Shown one piece after another: positions 41,974-50,011 of a DNA stretch of 64,000 nucleotides. Below the pieces are notes generated by a model that was not told where the DNA came from, made no database searches, and saw only the letters and a program-made list of their open reading frames with translations. The position numbers and the translations under genes were made by a program. Source of the stretch: Bradyrhizobium sp. WSM471 (lineage in GTDB: Bacteria; Pseudomonadota; Alphaproteobacteria; Rhizobiales; Xanthobacteraceae); contig NZ_CM001442.1 of assembly GCF_000244915.1 (NCBI RefSeq), positions 682,001-746,000 of the forward strand, read 5' to 3'. Position 1 is the first letter of the stretch. Each line of letters begins with the position of its first letter.

Positions 41974-42094
41974 GTCATGCCCCGCCTAGTGCGCAATTGC
42001 GCACGGGGGGCGGGGCATCCAGTAAGCCGAGGCTTCTCGATCGATTTCAGTCGTTACGGCGTACTGGATCGCCCGGTCGTGCTGGGCGATGGCA
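41974..42094. repeat. Intergenic palindromic repeat, type R2 with inserted palindrome
   Basis: GTCATGCCCCGCC...GGCGGGGCATCCAGTAAGCC at the left, GTACTGGATCGCCCGG at the right. The left hairpin loop holds the 16-bp palindrome GTGCGCAATTGCGCAC (41989-42004), also found in the type R1 copy at 22052-22067. Confidence 0.82.
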
Positions 42095-42112
42095 GTTTGC
42101 GTGTGGTGAACC

Positions 42113-42622
42113 CTAAGCCGCCACCACCGCCGGGATCGGCAGCGCGGTGACCGACTTGATCTTCTCCATCGCGAAGCGTGAGGTGACGTTCTTCAGCGGC
42201 ACGGCGCTGATCAGTTTCTTGTAGAAGACGTCATAGGCCTGCATGTCCGCGACGACGACGCGCAGCATGTAGTCGACGTCGCCGGCCATGCGATAGAACT
42301 CCATCACCTCGGGCATGGCGCTGACGGCTTCGGCGAACTTCTTGAGCCAGGCGTCGGAATGGTCGGAGCTCTCGACCGACACGAACACGGAGATGCCGAG
42401 CCCGATCTTGTTCTGGTCGACCAGTGCCACCCGCTTGGTGATCACGCCGTCGGCCTCCAGGCGCTGGATGCGCTTCCAGCAGGGGGTCGAGGACAGGCCG
42501 ACGCGGTCGCCGATCTCGGCGACGGAGAGGGAGGCATCGTCCTGCAGCACCATCAGAATCTTGCGGTCGATGGCGTCGAGGCGGCGGCTGGTCTCGGGGA
42601 GCGGGACGGCGAGATCGGTCAT
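42113..42622 (-). CDS. Lrp/AsnC-family transcriptional regulator
   Basis: 169 aa from ATG 42622. LDAIDRKILMVLQDDASLSVAEIGDRVGLSSTPCWKRIQRLEADG is the helix-turn-helix domain; a RAM domain follows (MPEVMEFYRMAGDVDYMLRVVVADMQAYD). Responds to an amino acid in most cases. A 20-codon upstream extension is open, but that DNA looks like a promoter: it has AGGGACGTTTTCCCT (42646-42660, a 5-bp-arm dyad). Last gene after HIT, nudC and the PfkB kinase on the same strand. Confidence 0.9.
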   Translation of the reverse strand: MTDLAVPLPETSRRLDAIDRKILMVLQDDASLSVAEIGDRVGLSSTPCWKRIQRLEADGVITKRVALVDQNKIGLGISVFVSVESSDHSDAWLKKFAEAVSAMPEVMEFYRMAGDVDYMLRVVVADMQAYDVFYKKLISAVPLKNVTSRFAMEKIKSVTALPIPAVVAA

Positions 42623-42689
42623 TTGAAGAACTTTGTTCCATTTCAAGGGACGTTTTCCCTGATATAGAGAAAATCTTTCCACGGCAAGC

Positions 42690-43643
42690 TTATATTCTCA
42701 GCGCGTCCTTCGAATTGCTGCGGTGCTCGCCTCGCAAAAGTTCTTCAACTTCAACGCGTTGCGGGGCGGCCAGGCCACCGCCATGGCGGGTGCATTTCAG
42801 CGCCGCGGCGGCCGCGGCGAATTGCAGCGCCCGCCCCACGCGGCCGCCTTCGGCGAGGCGAAGCGTGAAGGCGCCATGGAAGACGTCGCCGGCGCCGAGC
42901 GTATCGACCGCCTGAACTGCGAACGCCGGCGTCTCCTCGATCTCTCTGGCCTCGTTCAGCCAGATCGTGCCGCGCGGGCCGCGGGTGGCGGCGAGGAAGG
43001 CGGGCGTGAGCGCGGCCAGGCGCTTCAACGCATCGCCGTCATCGGCGATGCCGGCGGTCTGCTGAACCTGTTCGCTGGCGAATAGTAGATGCGACGCTGT
43101 CGTGAGCAGTCCGTCGTGCAACGACATCGCGCGATCGACGCCGACGATGACGGCAATGCCGCGCCGGCGTGCCTCAGTGCAGAGGTCCGTGCAGAACGAC
43201 GCGCAGCGGCTCTCGACGAGGACTGCCTGACAATCGGCGAGCAGCTTGTCGGCGTCGGGCAGCTCGACTGTCCACAGGGCCGGATCGCGATAGATCGTGA
43301 GCGTTCGCTCGCCCGTCGGGTCAATGATGATGGCAGAGACGGGCGTGGTCGCATCAGGTATGCGCACGATATGGCTTGTGTCGATATTCTCCGATGCCAT
43401 GCGCTCGAGAATGAAGCCGCTCGACGTCTCCCGCGCATCGCCCATCGGACCTGCGAACGCGACGCGGCCGCCAAGCCGCGCGATCGAGATCGCCGCATTG
43501 AGTGCGTTGCCGCCGCAAATCTCCGCAAGATGCGTGGCGTTGGCCTTGCTGCCGCGCGCGGGCACGGCCTCGACCCGAAACGCCAGGTCGCGCACGGGAA
43601 TGCCGATGCAGAGGATGCGCGGCGCGATCACAGAGTGCGCCAT
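42690..43643 (-). CDS. PfkB-family sugar or nucleoside kinase
   Basis: 317 aa from ATG 43643; the frame remains open far upstream into nudC on the same strand, but those codons are shadow. Ribokinase fold: GGNALNAAISIARLGGRVAFAGPMG (substrate loop), and VQAVDTLGAGDVFHGAF with the catalytic Asp in GAGD. The sugar cannot be told. It starts 8 bp after the NudC stop, so the genes are co-transcribed. Confidence 0.9.
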   Translation of the reverse strand: MAHSVIAPRILCIGIPVRDLAFRVEAVPARGSKANATHLAEICGGNALNAAISIARLGGRVAFAGPMGDARETSSGFILERMASENIDTSHIVRIPDATTPVSAIIIDPTGERTLTIYRDPALWTVELPDADKLLADCQAVLVESRCASFCTDLCTEARRRGIAVIVGVDRAMSLHDGLLTTASHLLFASEQVQQTAGIADDGDALKRLAALTPAFLAATRGPRGTIWLNEAREIEETPAFAVQAVDTLGAGDVFHGAFTLRLAEGGRVGRALQFAAAAAALKCTRHGGGLAAPQRVEVEELLRGEHRSNSKDALRI

Positions 43644-43651
43644 CTCCGGTC

Positions 43652-44590
43652 TCAGCTCTTGTCGTGCACCCAGCGGCCAAGCAAATGATGCGCAATCGCA
43701 AACGGATGCGGGCCGGCGAGCCCGTCCGGATGAGTCCGCGTCAGCATCAAGGCCGCCTCCTGGCGCGTGAACCAGCGCGCATCCTCCAGCTCGGAGTGAT
43801 CGACGACGATGTCCTCGCTCACGGCCCGCGCGCTGCACCCGATCATCAGCGACGACGGATAGGGCCACGGCTGGGTCATGTAATACTGCACGTCGGTGCA
43901 GCGGATCCCCGACTCCTCGAAAATCTCGCGCCGGACCGCGTCCTCGATGGTCTCGGCGGCCTCGACGAAACCGGCGAGGCACGAATACATGCCCGGCGGA
44001 AACTGCTTCTGGCGGCCGAGCAGGCACTTTTCGCCGGCGGCGACGTGCATGATCACGACGGGGTCGGTGCGCGGGAAATGCTCGGCCTTGCAACTCGGGC
44101 ACTCCCGCTTCCAGCCACCTTCCTTCATCGCGCTGCGCGTGCCGCAATTGGCGCAATACCCGTGGCGCTGATGCCAGCTCACCATCGATTTCGCCATCGC
44201 GATCGCCGACAGCTCCTGCGGCGGCACCGCGCCCTGCATCGCCATGCCGCGCAGCTCGCTGAGAGCGTAGTCCTCGCGCCCGACCAGCTTCTCGGACGCG
44301 GCCTGCGACAGGCCCATACCGAACATCGCGGCGCCGTCGCGCAGACCGAGGAAGATCGTGCCGGGATTGGCGCCGCATTTCAGCGCCTCGTCGATTCCGA
44401 GCAGCGCGCGTACTTTTTCGCCCTCGCGCTTCACCAGCAGCGAGTCGCGGTAGACGACATAGGCGCGCGAGGACGGCTTCTGCTCCATCGCGAACAGCTT
44501 TTCGTCGTCGCGGCGCAGATGCGCGGCGCGGTCGAGAATGTTGGTGACGAAGGCCGGCTGCCCCAGCGGAAACGAATCGAATGCTGACAT
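43652..44590 (-). CDS. nudC: NAD(H) pyrophosphatase NudC
   Basis: 312 aa. Zinc ribbon CANC...CPSC (Cys146, 149, 164, 167), the Nudix box GFVEAAETIEDAVRREIFEE (207 onward, continuing SGI) and the NudC-specific TQPWPYPSSLMIG. It hydrolyses NADH to NMNH and AMP and removes NAD caps from RNA. ATG 44590 preferred over a TTG five codons earlier that would overlap the HIT gene. Sits between the HIT and PfkB genes in one operon. Confidence 0.95.
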   Translation of the reverse strand: MSAFDSFPLGQPAFVTNILDRAAHLRRDDEKLFAMEQKPSSRAYVVYRDSLLVKREGEKVRALLGIDEALKCGANPGTIFLGLRDGAAMFGMGLSQAASEKLVGREDYALSELRGMAMQGAVPPQELSAIAMAKSMVSWHQRHGYCANCGTRSAMKEGGWKRECPSCKAEHFPRTDPVVIMHVAAGEKCLLGRQKQFPPGMYSCLAGFVEAAETIEDAVRREIFEESGIRCTDVQYYMTQPWPYPSSLMIGCSARAVSEDIVVDHSELEDARWFTRQEAALMLTRTHPDGLAGPHPFAIAHHLLGRWVHDKS

Positions 44591-44601
44591 TTCTTGTTCT
44601 T

Positions 44602-45021
44602 TCAACCCAACCAGATCTTGCGGCGAAGCGCGCTGATGAAACTCTGCACCTCGGTGGCGTCGTGCGCCAAGGGCTGCATCACGCCCCAGACCGGCCGCGG
44701 CCAGGCGGCGTCACTGGTACGGCGCGCGATGATGTGGACGTGAAGCTGCGGCACGAGGTTGCCGAGTGCCGCGATGTTGAGCTTGTCGCATCTGGTGATC
44801 TCCTTCAGCGCGCGCGAGACGCGGGAGATCTCCGTCATCAATTGCGCCTGCTGCACCTCGTCGAGATCGATGATCTCCACCGCATCCGCGCGCCGCGGCA
44901 CCAGCAACAGCCAGGGATAATGCGCGTCCTTGATGACCAAGACCTTGGACAGCGGCAAATCGCCGATGTCGATGGTGTCCTCTTTCAGGCGGGAGTGCAG
45001 CGACCAGGCGGGTTCGGACAT
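44602..45021 (-). CDS. HIT-domain protein
   Basis: 139 aa. The histidine triad is PQLHVHIIAR near 93-102. DLPLSKVLVIKDAHYPWLLLVPRR is the start of the fold. Such proteins hydrolyse nucleoside phosphoramidates or dinucleoside polyphosphates. First gene of the HIT-nudC-pfkB-lrp run; 11 bp before the nudC start. Confidence 0.93.
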   Translation of the reverse strand: MSEPAWSLHSRLKEDTIDIGDLPLSKVLVIKDAHYPWLLLVPRRADAVEIIDLDEVQQAQLMTEISRVSRALKEITRCDKLNIAALGNLVPQLHVHIIARRTSDAAWPRPVWGVMQPLAHDATEVQSFISALRRKIWLG

Positions 45022-45148
45022 GAAGGTTTCCGGATGGCCCGATGGGGTCGGGCGTGGCGGGGCGGAACCCCTGAATATTTATGCGGACCATACGACAGCG
45101 ATTCCGATAGGGGAAGGATCGCGCTCCGCGGCAGCCGCATACGCGATC

Positions 45149-45210
45149 GTCGTCCTGGACAAGCGCAGCGCAGATCCAGGACCCCTTACCACCGGATTGG
45201 GTTTGGCGAA
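45149..45210. repeat. Fragment of a type R1 repeat
   Basis: CGTCGTCCTGGACAAGCGCA...ATCCAGGACC then TTTGGCGAAG, lacking the right arm. It abuts the place where the muconate-cycloisomerase-like homology ends (about 45219), so the element may mark the break point. Confidence 0.7.
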
Positions 45211-45467
45211 GATTCGGGCGCAAATTGCCCGACGTCGCGCAAGATCTTGATGGCGCCGAACGGCGCCAAGGCCTGGTTGTAATCGACGCGAAGGTCGACC
45301 TTGTCGTCGAACTCGTTGCGGATCGCGGGGAGGTGCTCGAGATCCTCGCGATGCGGCTTCACGCCGGTCTTGACCTTCTAGATGAAATTGCCGACGCCCT
45401 GGATGCGCCATCTTGATCGCGCTTCCGACCAGGACAGCCTGAGACGTTCGACGGTCGCTTCGGTCAT
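45186..45467 (-). pseudogene. Remnant of a muconate cycloisomerase/enolase-superfamily gene
   Basis: The frame from ATG 45467 reads MTEATVERLRL, then a junction, GVGNFI, a TAG stop at codon 30 (45378-45380), then KVKTGVKPHREDLEHLPAIR, and VDLRVDYNQALAPFGAIKIL, which is the barrel segment of muconate-lactonising enzymes with the KxK catalytic lysines (KVKTG) and the first metal Asp in RVDYNQ. The N-terminal domain and everything after about 45219 are missing. The ATG overlaps the stop of the SDR gene (ATGA), so an SDR-cycloisomerase operon once existed here. Confidence 0.75.
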
Positions 45468-46219
45468 GTCAGGCCTCCATTGACGTGCCAGACCTGGCCG
45501 GTGACGTAGGACGCTTTTGGCGAGGCGAGGAAGGCGATGATCTCGGCGACTTCCTCCGACCGCCCGCGGCGGCCCATCGGGATCAGCGCCTCGGTCGCGG
45601 CGATCTGCTCGGGTGAAAGCCGGCTTTCGCTTGGTTTGTCCTTGACGATGAGGCCCGGCGCGACTGCGTTGACGGTGATGCCCTCCTTGGCGAGCTCGAC
45701 TGCAGTGAGCCGTACCAGCGCTTCGAGCGCGGAGCGGCTCGCAGCCGTCGCGGCGAAGGGCGCGAATTCGGGTCGAATCGCATGCGCCACGAAGGACGAT
45801 ACCGCCACGATCCGCGCATCTCGTCCCGCACGCAGCTGCGGAAGAGCAAGCTTGACGAAACGTGTGAAGGCGAGGGCCGATTCGTCCATCGCCTGCAGGA
45901 ATTGATCCGCGGGCGTGCCGATCGCGCTGCCGCGCCGGGCGTGACCTCCGACCAGGATCAATCCGTCAAGCCGGCCAAAATCGAGATGGGCGGTCGCGCA
46001 AGCAAGCGTCAGGGCCACTTCATTGGCGAGATCGCCGAGGCATGTTGCAACAGCCGCGCCGCTTGCTTTGGCTTCCGCGGCGGTCGCCTTGAGGCCGTCC
46101 TCATTCGATCGGGTATGCAGCACGAGCCCGACGCCGGGAGCTGCGAGCAGTTTTGCTGTGGCACGGCCGATGCCGCTGGCGGCGCCGGTGACGAGATAGA
46201 CGCGATTGATTTCGGACAT
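45464..46219 (-). CDS. SDR-family oxidoreductase
   Basis: 251 aa from ATG 46219. VYLVTGAASGIGRATAKLLAA binds the nucleotide; the usual NNAG is replaced by LVGGH (LILVGGHARRG), SSFVAHAI supplies the Ser, but the Tyr of YxxxK is not evident (FAATAASRSAL where Y...K is expected). The missing Tyr-Lys pair raises doubt about normal catalysis. The frame stays open about 85 codons upstream; no good ribosome site supports that. The gene downstream is a decayed cycloisomerase. Confidence 0.78.
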   Translation of the reverse strand: MSEINRVYLVTGAASGIGRATAKLLAAPGVGLVLHTRSNEDGLKATAAEAKASGAAVATCLGDLANEVALTLACATAHLDFGRLDGLILVGGHARRGSAIGTPADQFLQAMDESALAFTRFVKLALPQLRAGRDARIVAVSSFVAHAIRPEFAPFAATAASRSALEALVRLTAVELAKEGITVNAVAPGLIVKDKPSESRLSPEQIAATEALIPMGRRGRSEEVAEIIAFLASPKASYVTGQVWHVNGGLT

Positions 46220-46453
46220 CACGAAGCCGTTGTGGCCGGCGGCAATGCGCCGGTGCGGTGGAAGGAAATGGCTGAGGAAGGCGCGCGTCGCCGCCTCCCG
46301 CGGATTGTCGCTCACCAGCAGCGCCGGGTCTATCGGCTGGGCAGACCGGGAATTGCCCGGATGCTGGGCAAGCCACCATGCCACCATGAAGCCCAGCCTG
46401 TTCAAGCCGATACCCGCTTGCTTTCCGGTCCTTTTGGCCCCAAATAGGGACCG
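46220..46453. other. Gap between the SDR gene and the SRP RNA
   Basis: 234 bp that must contain the promoter of the SRP RNA and probably that of the SDR. An in-frame extension of the SDR runs through it on the minus strand, but nothing in its translation resembles a known domain. Confidence 0.4.
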
Positions 46454-46550
46454 GGAGATTGGCGGTGGACGAGCCACTCGCCAACCGGGTCAGGTCCGGA
46501 AGGAAGCAGCCCTAACGAGGTCCGGATCGGGTCGCTCGTCAGTCTCCTAC
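46454..46550 (+). ncRNA. ffs: Signal recognition particle RNA (4.5S type)
   Basis: The domain IV core GGTCCGGAAGGAAGCAGCC (46494-46512) followed by CTAACGAGG is diagnostic. The ends GGAGATT (46454-46460) and AGTCTCC (46541-46547) pair, closing a hairpin of about 95 nt. CCTACCTGTTTTTCC follows and probably ends transcription. It lies 95 bp before dnaX, the usual place in alphaproteobacteria. Confidence 0.95.
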
Positions 46551-46644
46551 CTGTTTTTCCGAGCGAATTGCGCCGGCGGCTCGGGCCGCCAGCGCGCTCC
46601 TTTCCGCAAAGCCGGCCGAAAGACACTTCATTGCGGATCGACCG

Positions 46645-48462
46645 ATGACCGACGCTGGCGCCCCTCCCAACCCTGATAGCGCCGGCCAGGCCAGCACGCC
46701 CTACCGGGTGTTGGCGCGGAAATACCGTCCTTCCTCATTCGACGATCTGATCGGCCAGGAGGCCGTGGTCCGCACCGTCTCCAATGCGTTCGAGACTGGC
46801 CGCATTCCGCAGGCCTGGATCCTGACCGGCGTCCGCGGGGTCGGCAAGACCACCACCGCGCGCATCCTTGCCCGTGCGCTCAACTACGAGATGCCGGATG
46901 GCTCGGTGAAGGGCCCGACGGTCCAGATGCCGACGCTCGGCGTGCATTGCCAGGCGATCATGGAAAGCCGGCACATGGACGTGCTGGAGATGGACGCGGC
47001 CTCGCATACCGGCGTCGACGACGTTCGTCAGATCAATGACAGCGTCCGCTACGCGCCGGCCAGTGCCCGCTACAAGGTCTACATCATCGACGAAGTCCAC
47101 ATGCTGTCGACGGCGGCGTTCAACGCCTTCCTGAAGACGCTGGAGGAACCGCCGGAGCACGCCAAATTCGTGTTCGCCACGACGGAGATTCGCAAGGTTC
47201 CGGTGACCGTGCTGTCGCGCTGCCAGCGTTTTGACCTGCGCCGCGTCGAGGCCGACGTGCTGATGAAGCATCTCGCCAACATCGCGGCAAAGGAAAACGT
47301 CGAGATCGAGCCCGAAGCACTCGGCATCATCGCGCGCGCCGCGGAAGGCTCGGTGCGCGATTCGCTCTCGCTGCTCGATCAGGCGATCGCGCATGCGGCA
47401 GGCACCGTGAAGGCCGATGCCGTCAGGCAGATGCTGGGGCTCGCCGATCGCACCCGGGTCATCGATCTTTTCGATTCGCTGGCGCGTGGCGACATCGCAT
47501 CCGCGTTCAGGGAGTTCCGCGACCAGTACGACGTCGGCGCCGATCCGATCGTCGTGCTCTCGGATCTCGCCGAATTCGTCAATTTCGTCACCCGCGTGAA
47601 GATCGTGCCGGCGACTGCCGACAACGTTGCCTATGGCGAGACCGAGCGCGTGCGCGCGCGGGATTTCGCCTCGAAGATCTCGATGCGCGTTCTGTCCCGG
47701 ATGTGGCAGATGCTGCTCAAGGGCATCACCGAGGTGCAGGCCGCGACGCGGCCCGCGGCTGCCGCCGAGATGGTGCTGGTGCGCATCGCCTATGTCGCCG
47801 ACCTGCCGACGCCGGACGAAGCGCTCAAGATGCTGGAGCAGAACGGCGGCGGTTCGCCGGTCGTGAGCGGCGGCGGTGCCGCGCGCAACGCGCCGGCCGG
47901 GCCGGTGGCGTCCGCAGCGCCAATTCGCATGCCGACTTCGTCACCGTCCTCGTTCGGCGGCGGTGGTGCCCGTCCGCAAATGGCTGCGCCCGCCCCGGAT
48001 CCGCAAGCTGCCGCGCCCGTATTGCGCGTCACGAGCTTCACCCAGCTCGTTGCGCTGGCCGGGCAGAAGCGCGACCTCCTGACCAAGGGCGCGCTCGAAG
48101 GCGACATGCGCCTCGTCCGTTTCGAGGAAGGCCGGCTCGAGGTTGCGCTCGAGCCCAACGCCTCTAAGACCATGATTTCCGATCTTGCGCGCAAATTCGA
48201 GCTCTGGACCGGGCGCCGCTGGACCGTGATCGTCTCCAACGAGCCGGGCCAGCCGACGCTGCGCTCGGTGAGCCAGGCGGCCAAGCAGGAACACGCGCGC
48301 ACCGCCGAGGCCGATCCGCGCGTGCGCGAGGTGCTGTCGCGTTTTCCGGGCGCGAAGGTCGTCGAGGTCCGCAGGCTTGCCCCCGAGGCGCCGGAATCCG
48401 ATATTAATGCCGACTATGGCAGTGACGATCCGCCCGACGGTTCCGACGGCGACGATCTCTAG
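46645..48462 (+). CDS. dnaX: DNA polymerase III subunit gamma/tau
   Basis: 605 aa clamp-loader motor. Walker [13 protein letters not shown] (about 62-73), Walker [11 protein letters not shown], sensor 1 [10 protein letters not shown] and the SRC Arg finger ([14 protein letters not shown]) are present. After the P-loop the zinc module normally has four Cys; here [16 protein letters not shown]...[11 protein letters not shown] has only one (Cys102). The C-terminal part has a Gly/Pro-rich linker (about 405-450) and a tau-type domain. ATG 46645 is the only reasonable start. First gene of dnaX-ybaB-recR. Confidence 0.97.
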   Translation: MTDAGAPPNPDSAGQASTPYRVLARKYRPSSFDDLIGQEAVVRTVSNAFETGRIPQAWILTGVRGVGKTTTARILARALNYEMPDGSVKGPTVQMPTLGVHCQAIMESRHMDVLEMDAASHTGVDDVRQINDSVRYAPASARYKVYIIDEVHMLSTAAFNAFLKTLEEPPEHAKFVFATTEIRKVPVTVLSRCQRFDLRRVEADVLMKHLANIAAKENVEIEPEALGIIARAAEGSVRDSLSLLDQAIAHAAGTVKADAVRQMLGLADRTRVIDLFDSLARGDIASAFREFRDQYDVGADPIVVLSDLAEFVNFVTRVKIVPATADNVAYGETERVRARDFASKISMRVLSRMWQMLLKGITEVQAATRPAAAAEMVLVRIAYVADLPTPDEALKMLEQNGGGSPVVSGGGAARNAPAGPVASAAPIRMPTSSPSSFGGGGARPQMAAPAPDPQAAAPVLRVTSFTQLVALAGQKRDLLTKGALEGDMRLVRFEEGRLEVALEPNASKTMISDLARKFELWTGRRWTVIVSNEPGQPTLRSVSQAAKQEHARTAEADPRVREVLSRFPGAKVVEVRRLAPEAPESDINADYGSDDPPDGSDGDDL

Positions 48463-48487
48463 AGCCAATTTTCCAAGGACAGCACCG

Positions 48488-48817
48488 ATGGTCGATATTT
48501 TCGGCATGATGAAGCAGGCGCAGCAGCTGCAATCCAAGATGCAGGAGATGCAGGACCAACTCGCCAACGTCGAGGTCGAGGGCATCTCCGGCGGCGGCCT
48601 CGTCGCCGTGCGCATGACCGCGAAGATGGACGTCAAGGGCGTCAGGATCGATCCTTCGCTGATGAAGGCGGAAGAGCGCGAGGTGCTCGAGGATCTGCTC
48701 GTCACCGCGTTCGGCGAGGCCCGCCGCAAGGCGGAAGCCGCCATGCAGGAGAAGATGCAGTCGCTCACCGGCGGGCTCGGCCTGCCGCCGGGGCTGTCGG
48801 GGCTGTTCGGCCAGTAG
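48488..48817 (+). CDS. YbaB/EbfC-family nucleoid-associated protein
   Basis: 109 aa from ATG 48488. Starts [19 protein letters not shown], followed by [26 protein letters not shown] and a C-terminal helix; the family forms tweezer-like dimers that bind DNA. 25 bp after dnaX and 1 bp before recR; the three are co-transcribed in most bacteria. Confidence 0.95.
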   Translation: MVDIFGMMKQAQQLQSKMQEMQDQLANVEVEGISGGGLVAVRMTAKMDVKGVRIDPSLMKAEEREVLEDLLVTAFGEARRKAEAAMQEKMQSLTGGLGLPPGLSGLFGQ

Positions 48818-48818
48818 G

Positions 48819-49421
48819 ATGGGCGCTGTTGCAGGTCCTGAAATCGAGCGGCTGGTCCAGCTTCTCGCGCGGCTGCCGGGCCTTGGCCCGCGCTCGGCGC
48901 GGCGCGCCGCGCTGCATCTGATCAAGAAGCGCGAAGCGCTGATGATGCCGCTGTCCTCGGCCATGCAGGTCGCGCTCGAGAAGGTCCAGGTCTGCAAGAC
49001 CTGCGGCAACATCGACACGCAAAGTCCCTGCACGGTCTGCACCGATCCGCGGCGCGATCCCTCGATCATCGTCGTCGTTGCCGACGTTGCCGATCTCTGG
49101 GCGCTGGAGCGGGCCAATGCCACCCAAGGGCGCTATCACGTGCTGGGCGCGACATTGTCGCCGCTCGACGGCGTCGGCCCGCAGGACCTCACCATCGAGG
49201 CGCTGGTCGCGCGCGCGCATGAGGCGCAGGTGCATGAGGTCATCCTGGCACTGAATGCCACCGTCGACGGCCAGACCACGGCACACTACATCACCGACCT
49301 GCTTCAGGACGCCAACGTAAAAGTAACCCGGCTCGCCCATGGTGTGCCGGTCGGCGGCGAGCTTGATTATCTCGATGAAGGTACGCTATCCGCCGCGATG
49401 CGGCAGCGTACCCTGTTCTAG
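48819..49421 (+). CDS. recR: Recombination mediator protein RecR
   Basis: 200 aa. Helix-hairpin-helix [19 protein letters not shown], zinc finger [16 protein letters not shown], and a Toprim domain beginning [15 protein letters not shown]. Works with RecO (and RecF) to load RecA at gaps. Last gene of the dnaX-ybaB-recR operon, with start next to the preceding stop. Confidence 0.97.
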   Translation: MGAVAGPEIERLVQLLARLPGLGPRSARRAALHLIKKREALMMPLSSAMQVALEKVQVCKTCGNIDTQSPCTVCTDPRRDPSIIVVVADVADLWALERANATQGRYHVLGATLSPLDGVGPQDLTIEALVARAHEAQVHEVILALNATVDGQTTAHYITDLLQDANVKVTRLAHGVPVGGELDYLDEGTLSAAMRQRTLF

Positions 49422-49446
49422 CCATCAGACTTACGGAACGGACGAC

Positions 49447-49884
49447 ATGACGAAACTTTTCGCCAAACGATGGGCTTTGGTCGCGACGCTGACGATGCTG
49501 GCGACGCCGGCCATCTCCGCGCAGCAGGACGACGGGGCTCCGCCGCCGTCGAGGCCCGGCAAGCCGATCAATGCCGGCGAGGTGCTCTCGGGCGAGCTGA
49601 ACACGATGAAAGTGCGCGACGTCAAGAACGTCGGCAAGCGGATTGCCATGTACCAGATCACCTCCGAGCCGCGCCGGCTGCCGCCGCCGAACGGATTGTG
49701 CAATCTCGAGACCGGGCCCGAAACCTTCCAGCTCGTTCCCAGCGGCGATGCGCAAGCCGCACAGCTGAAGACGTTCACCGGCAAGGAGATCTCGGTCAAG
49801 GTCGACGAGATCGCCTGCGCCAGCGATCCCGGCCAGATGAGCGAGGCCGTGATCACGAAGTGGAGCCTGATCAAGAAGCAGTAG
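49447..49884 (+). CDS. Secreted hypothetical protein
   Basis: 145 aa from ATG 49447, with a signal peptide ending ISAQ. The mature part has a conserved-looking NVGKRIAMYQITSEPRRLPPPNGLCNLETGPETFQL block and two Cys likely to form a disulfide. I recognise no family. It begins 25 bp after recR and may be read from the same transcript. Confidence 0.75.
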   Translation: MTKLFAKRWALVATLTMLATPAISAQQDDGAPPPSRPGKPINAGEVLSGELNTMKVRDVKNVGKRIAMYQITSEPRRLPPPNGLCNLETGPETFQLVPSGDAQAAQLKTFTGKEISVKVDEIACASDPGQMSEAVITKWSLIKKQ

Positions 49885-49907
49885 GGTGCGGGGCGCTCTG
49901 CTCTCTC

Positions 49908-49994
49908 CGTCATTGCGAGGAGCACTTGCGACGAAGCAATCCAGACCGTCTCCTCGGCGGCAGTCTGGATTGCTTCGCGTCGCTCGCAATGACG
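49908..49994. repeat. Intergenic palindromic repeat with paired ends
   Basis: CGTCATTGCGAGGAGCACTT...GACGAAGCAATCCAGAC faces GTCTGGATTGCTTCGCGTCG...CTCGCAATGACG; a near-perfect long inverted repeat between convergent genes. Confidence 0.88.
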
Positions 49995-50011
49995 AAGGTG
50001 AGAGAGTCGAC

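Noticed and set aside
42690..44378. Apparent 562-aa fusion in front of the PfkB kinase
   Set aside because: The first 245 codons lie in another frame of nudC and have no similarity; the kinase starts well at 43643 next to the nudC stop.
45079..45411. Minus-strand frame of 110 codons overlapping the cycloisomerase remnant
   Set aside because: It is in a different frame from the homologous segment, and its translation is Arg-rich without similarity; the remnant frame is the meaningful one.
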